From Dendrolimus kikuchii (lineage: Eukaryota > Arthropoda > Insecta > Lepidoptera > Lasiocampidae), in NCBI GenBank assembly GCA_019925095.2, contig CM034402.1, positions 6,149,501-6,213,500 of the forward strand: a DNA stretch of 64,000 nt, written 5' to 3'. The notes beneath the pieces were generated by a model, which had not been told where the DNA came from, made no database searches, and worked only from the letters and a program-made list of their open reading frames with translations. The translations under genes and the position numbers were made by a program. Shown here piece after piece: positions 63,725 through 64,000 of the stretch (position 1 is the first letter of the stretch; each line of letters opens with the position of its first letter).

Positions 63725-64000
63725 TTAAACATAAGGCACACACTGCACATGCACTGTTGGTGTTGCAGTGGACTGTAGGACTGTAGAGGGTTGGTCGCTG
63801 GTTCGGGTAACCGATTTTCCGAAATGAAAACAACCGAAAACGATGCTACGGGAGGCTTCGACTTCGTTGGCGTTGGCGGGAGGGAGCTTCTTCTTATGAA
63901 CTGCGAACGAACTAAACGAACTACTCACGAACTACAAAACGAACTACAAAAATGCGCCCCAAAGGCGTCCTATATTTATAGAGGCTACCTCCGCCGACCC
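63725..64000 (-). promoter_or_regulatory. Possible minus-strand TATA promoter and 5' region at window edge
   Basis: Read leftward: CTATAAATATAGG near 63985-63973, then a GC-rich stretch, direct repeats of 'gtagttcgt', and a polar open frame (63928-63725) without an ATG start. A TATA box 30 bp before a GC-rich, repeat-containing leader could be a host promoter or the U3/R part of an LTR cut by the window edge. Confidence 0.3.

Overview
The window looks like nuclear DNA of a moth or butterfly. It is AT-rich, has no closely packed genes, and is crowded with repeat types that I recognise as lepidopteran: Helitron-like non-autonomous elements ending in CTAGT, RTE-like LINE tails ending in (ATGT)n, tRNA-derived SINEs with a 'cccactgctgg' body, and the 'accgacttcaaaaaggagg' repeat. 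This attribution is inference from repeat character; no host protein was recognised. No rRNA, CRISPR array, operon or convincing complete host gene was seen, so the window is best read as intergenic DNA or a very long intron made largely of transposon debris. Layout: 0-6 kb holds copies of a short A-tailed retroposed element, LINE 3' ends and Helitron-like pieces. 6.1-10.4 kb is the most informative object: a degenerate 4.3-kb DNA transposon with 28-bp terminal inverted repeats, a 4-bp ATAT duplication, intron-split transposase relics, and a LINE, a tRNA-SINE and other repeats inserted in it. A shortened relative with matching ends and an ATGT duplication lies at 44.4-45.3 kb. 10.6 kb has a small TTA-flanked MITE. 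11-19 kb is LINE tails and retroposed elements, with one weak candidate promoter plus first exon near 13.9-14.2 kb. 20.8-22.0 kb is an eight-unit 140-141-bp tandem array grown out of the tail of the common retroposed element. 24-31 kb holds further LINE C-termini, a local tandem duplication split by a retroposed copy, and a solo LTR inserted into an RTE-like fragment. 31-46 kb has a Helitron-like element with internal duplication, two more solo LTRs, fold-back elements, paired Helitron-like copies and the shortened transposon. 46.8-47.6 kb is a CpG-richer 100-bp minisatellite next to two E-boxes. 48-64 kb returns to retroposed elements, a 346-bp fold-back element, perfectly palindromic AT microsatellites, RTE-like LINE tails with clear target-site duplications, a fourth solo LTR, and a possible minus-strand TATA promoter at the right edge. 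Nothing here forms a pathway. What links the parts is insertion history: target-site duplications and nesting show the order of several insertions (old DNA transposon, then LINE, tRNA-SINE and other repeats inside it; RTE-like fragment, then LTR; tandem duplication, then retroposed element). Most open frames in the window lie inside these repeats and are not genes.
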